From Cyathus striatus (taxonomy: Eukaryota; Basidiomycota; Agaricomycetes; Agaricales; Nidulariaceae): 64,000 nt of DNA. The stretch is taken from the NCBI GenBank assembly GCA_025738555.1, contig JAOVFP010000012.1, forward strand, positions 992,001-1,056,000, given 5' to 3'. Below are positions 61,802-64,000 of the stretch, piece after piece; positions within the stretch are counted from its first letter, which is position 1; the number at the start of each line of letters is the position of its first letter. The notes below the pieces were generated by a model. That model made no database searches and had not been told where the DNA came from. It was given only the letters and a program-made list of their open reading frames with translations. The translations under genes were made by a program, and so were the position numbers.

Positions 61802-63566
61802 ATGTCCTCAAGCTCAAGCTCAAGCTCATCCGCGTTTTCGAACTTATACGGGACGTCGCGAATCCAAAGAAGCGCGGTCACAAGCGTAGGAAGGGACATA
61901 AATATAACAGTTGGGAGCTCATCAGGTGTGGGGATGTCTATGATTGATCTTTTAAACATTGTTGAAGCTTGCGGCGTCTTGTCCTCAGGAAGTACCCACT
62001 GCGTCAGTTTTTTTCAGTTAATTATATTCCTCTTGCTGACTTCTTCGGATAAACATAGAATGAGATCACTTTAGGAGAAGAAATAAAAGACGGATATGGG
62101 TACAGGTTACACAAGGCACAGAGCGACTCTGGAAGGCTGGTGTTGGTTAAGGTTTTTAGTGGGCCTTCGAGGAATGAGGTTCGTTCGCAAAGGATTAGAA
62201 AACAGTGCTTGGAAGTTAGGCTTACTCGAATTACTACAGAATTATATGAAGAATATTAATGCTCAAAAGCAGCATGAAGGGTAATGCACGTTATGGAATA
62301 ATGATATGTTACTGAGCGAATATCTAGATTTTGGCACTCGAATATTGCTTATTTTTCAAATGAAATCATCGATGGACCACGCCTATATTTAGTATATCCA
62401 CAGTTGGGTGAGGTTTCCTTCGATGTTTAGCTGATGCCATCCACTGCCAAATCGCTCACACGTTCTTAGATCCCAACCTCCCCTGTGATCTAATGGAGTA
62501 TGTCATTGCCCAGGAATTAAAGATAGGACTCGTGGAGGGCATCGAAATATCGTTGAAAATGGTGAGACATCATTGACTATCATAAAGCGCTGATGATCGC
62601 TGATACCATTATTCCGCCTAAGGTTGTAGGAATTGCTGTACGTTGGACTCTAGACAATTTTAAAAAGCGAAACTAATACAATGGATTGCCTAGAAAGCTA
62701 CCAATTTCTTGAGACAGGCAGGATTTCCATTGGAAAAAGCGTGTCGGAATATACATGAGGTACAAATGGCTACGCATTGTATGATGTTGCTTATAGTCAA
62801 ATATGCTACTCCAGAGCTTCGACGTTGTTTCTGGCTTTGACAAGAAACCACTTTTGGTCATACATGCAGAAAAATTGGATGTGGTCGGTGCTAATAGTGA
62901 CTCGAGGATGATACAAGGACCAGCCGATTGGTCGGTGTTTAGCACCCTTTGCAACAAAGTTAGTTGAGTTTTCCGGATAATCCGTGTATTTGTTGACGAT
63001 ATTTCTTTGTCTTAGATCTTCAACGCGGCCAATGTATGTTCGTACTGTGAGTGTGTAATTATGGATCAGGAGCCCTAATTTCTAATATAAATCGATCGTC
63101 AGCGGACTTTCCTGAGATTCTCGGTCGGCTACCTCGTTCTCCCTCACCCCTTCAGTCGGACGCTATCAATCATGGATCCACTTGGTTGCCGTTTCCCTCA
63201 GCTACATTTTTTACAAGAGAAACTCGTCGTATACGCAGGGAGTTGAGCTGGCTGGTAGATGATACCGAGATCCTGTGCCCACTACGCGATATAGCCTCCC
63301 GGTTCGATAGTATTTTGAAGGTTCCTCCGGTATTGGCACTACTTCCATACAGACAAGGAGCAACGAGCGAAATCGTACATGGTTGTGGCGAGTATCTTCG
63401 TGAAGAAATTGTATTAACCCCACAGGTTAATGGCAGCGCGGTATTTGCTTATAATACTCCACGCATGATGGAGATATGTATCGTGTGCGGCGAGAGGATA
63501 GTTGATAGAGTCACACGTGCTCCGTCTGTAAGAGCACTGGGCCCCATTCTCGCCCGCTATACATGA
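61802..63566 (+). CDS. Pseudokinase-like array gene 5 (opposite orientation)
   Basis: Most distant member, on the plus strand. Start MSSSSSSSSSAFSNLYGTS at 61802, where the Ser run comes from an AAGCTC hexanucleotide repeat, then RSAVTSVGRDINITVGSS. Exons give DGYGYRLHKAQSDSGRLVLV then KVFSGPSRNE, HSNIAYF, RLYLVYPQL, DPNLPCDLMEYVIAQELKIG, FDVVSGFDKKPLLVIHAEKL and ADWSVFSTLCNK. The last exon (about 63077-63566) has RRIRRELSWLVDD, HGCGEYLREEIVLTPQVNGS, YNTPRMMEICIVCGERI and a short tail ending LGPILARYT. Same domain order and same missing kinase motifs as the four minus-strand genes. Exon joins between 61930 and 63077 are approximate. Confidence 0.58.
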
Positions 63567-64000
63567 TACTTCGCTGAGAAGGAGTAGTTGAATGGGATGG
63601 TAATGTTTCCTACTTTTATTTTGAGATTATCTTTCACTGACATGTGCTACTTCTAGGTATGAATGCGGGGTTCATGAGGTACAAGCAAGAGAGCTATGTG
63701 AATCTCACAGCTCAAGGCTGTATTATGGGATCTACACAACTATCACAGCCTAAGGCTGTATGAACAGATCTGCGACTAACCTATGGAAGCTGAGGAACGA
63801 CGCGAGTCGTTTGAATAGCTTGGTTAAGTAACGTACACCATTAATGAATTGAATGTAAGCATTTAGCTCCTTGCCGGTAAACGTGTACATCGTATTTTCT
63901 CGAGCTGGCAACCGGCCTATTGTCATCGGGGCGTGGAAGTGGCGATAGCAGATATGGTAGGCAAAACAAGACACTCGACATCGGCGGGTGAGAAGGTGGT
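63567..64000. other. Right edge, no firm gene
   Basis: A minus-strand open frame (63750-63974) contains TFTGKELNAYIQFINGVRYL and may be part of a gene continuing beyond the edge, but I recognise no family and cannot define exons. Confidence 0.25.

Noticed and set aside
63750..63974. Partial gene at the right edge (minus strand)
   Set aside because: The frame contains TFTGKELNAYIQFINGVRYL, but no family is recognised and no splice chain can be built within the window.

Overview
The window looks like nuclear DNA of a basidiomycete fungus, probably an Agaricomycete. Genes are cut by many short (about 50-60 nt) GT-AG introns, some exons are tiny, and the recognisable families (TPR-CHAT, Mug135-like, ANL ligase, CRAL-TRIO/RhoGAP) are typical of that group. 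This placement is inferred from gene structure and families, not from a phylogenetic marker. Coordinates of multi-exon genes are outer limits, and splice sites were read by eye.

Layout. 1-4975 (minus): most of an ABCC/MRP-type ABC transporter whose second nucleotide-binding domain lies beyond the left edge. 6295-6390: an intron-containing tRNA-Arg(ACG). 8206-9791: two inverted copies of a hairpin-bearing element flanking degenerate repeats. 10929-11637 (minus): histone H3 with a longer N-terminal tail. 12030-12904: a Mug135-like protein. 13003-15200 (minus) and 23145-25361 (plus): an inverted pair of AMP-binding (ANL) ligase genes, the left one broken by two 1-nt deletions. Between them, at 18007-22107 (minus), lies a C2-like/TPR/CHAT protease-like gene, with a decayed fragment of that gene at 16092-16283. 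29243-31521: a complete flavin amine oxidase.

From about 31.9 to 63.6 kb the window holds five members of one multi-exon gene family, at 31.9-33.8, 35.7-37.4, 41.2-42.9 and 48.2-49.9 kb (all minus) and 61.8-63.6 kb (plus). I read it as a degenerate kinase fold (pseudokinase) with a short Ser-rich N-terminal motif and a conserved Cys-containing C-terminal block. The array grew by segmental duplication: 33781-38910 matches 46281-51360, and a more diverged relative lies at 39.4-43.3 kb. Pieces of the 5' end of the RhoGAP gene at 55552-59004 are embedded in each unit. A second block, 44.7-46.27 kb, copies 53.9-55.54 kb, the region just upstream of the RhoGAP gene, and abuts the first block.

At least three non-autonomous transposon-like elements show terminal inverted repeats: 26456-27400, a 152-bp palindromic element at 39093-39244 with a TGGGT target duplication, and a 1170-bp element at 51844-53013 with a TTCTGA duplication and repeated subterminal motifs. 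The most interesting parts are the pseudokinase array, with its N-terminal motif and way of expanding, and the TPR-CHAT gene. The pathway of neither can be told from sequence alone.
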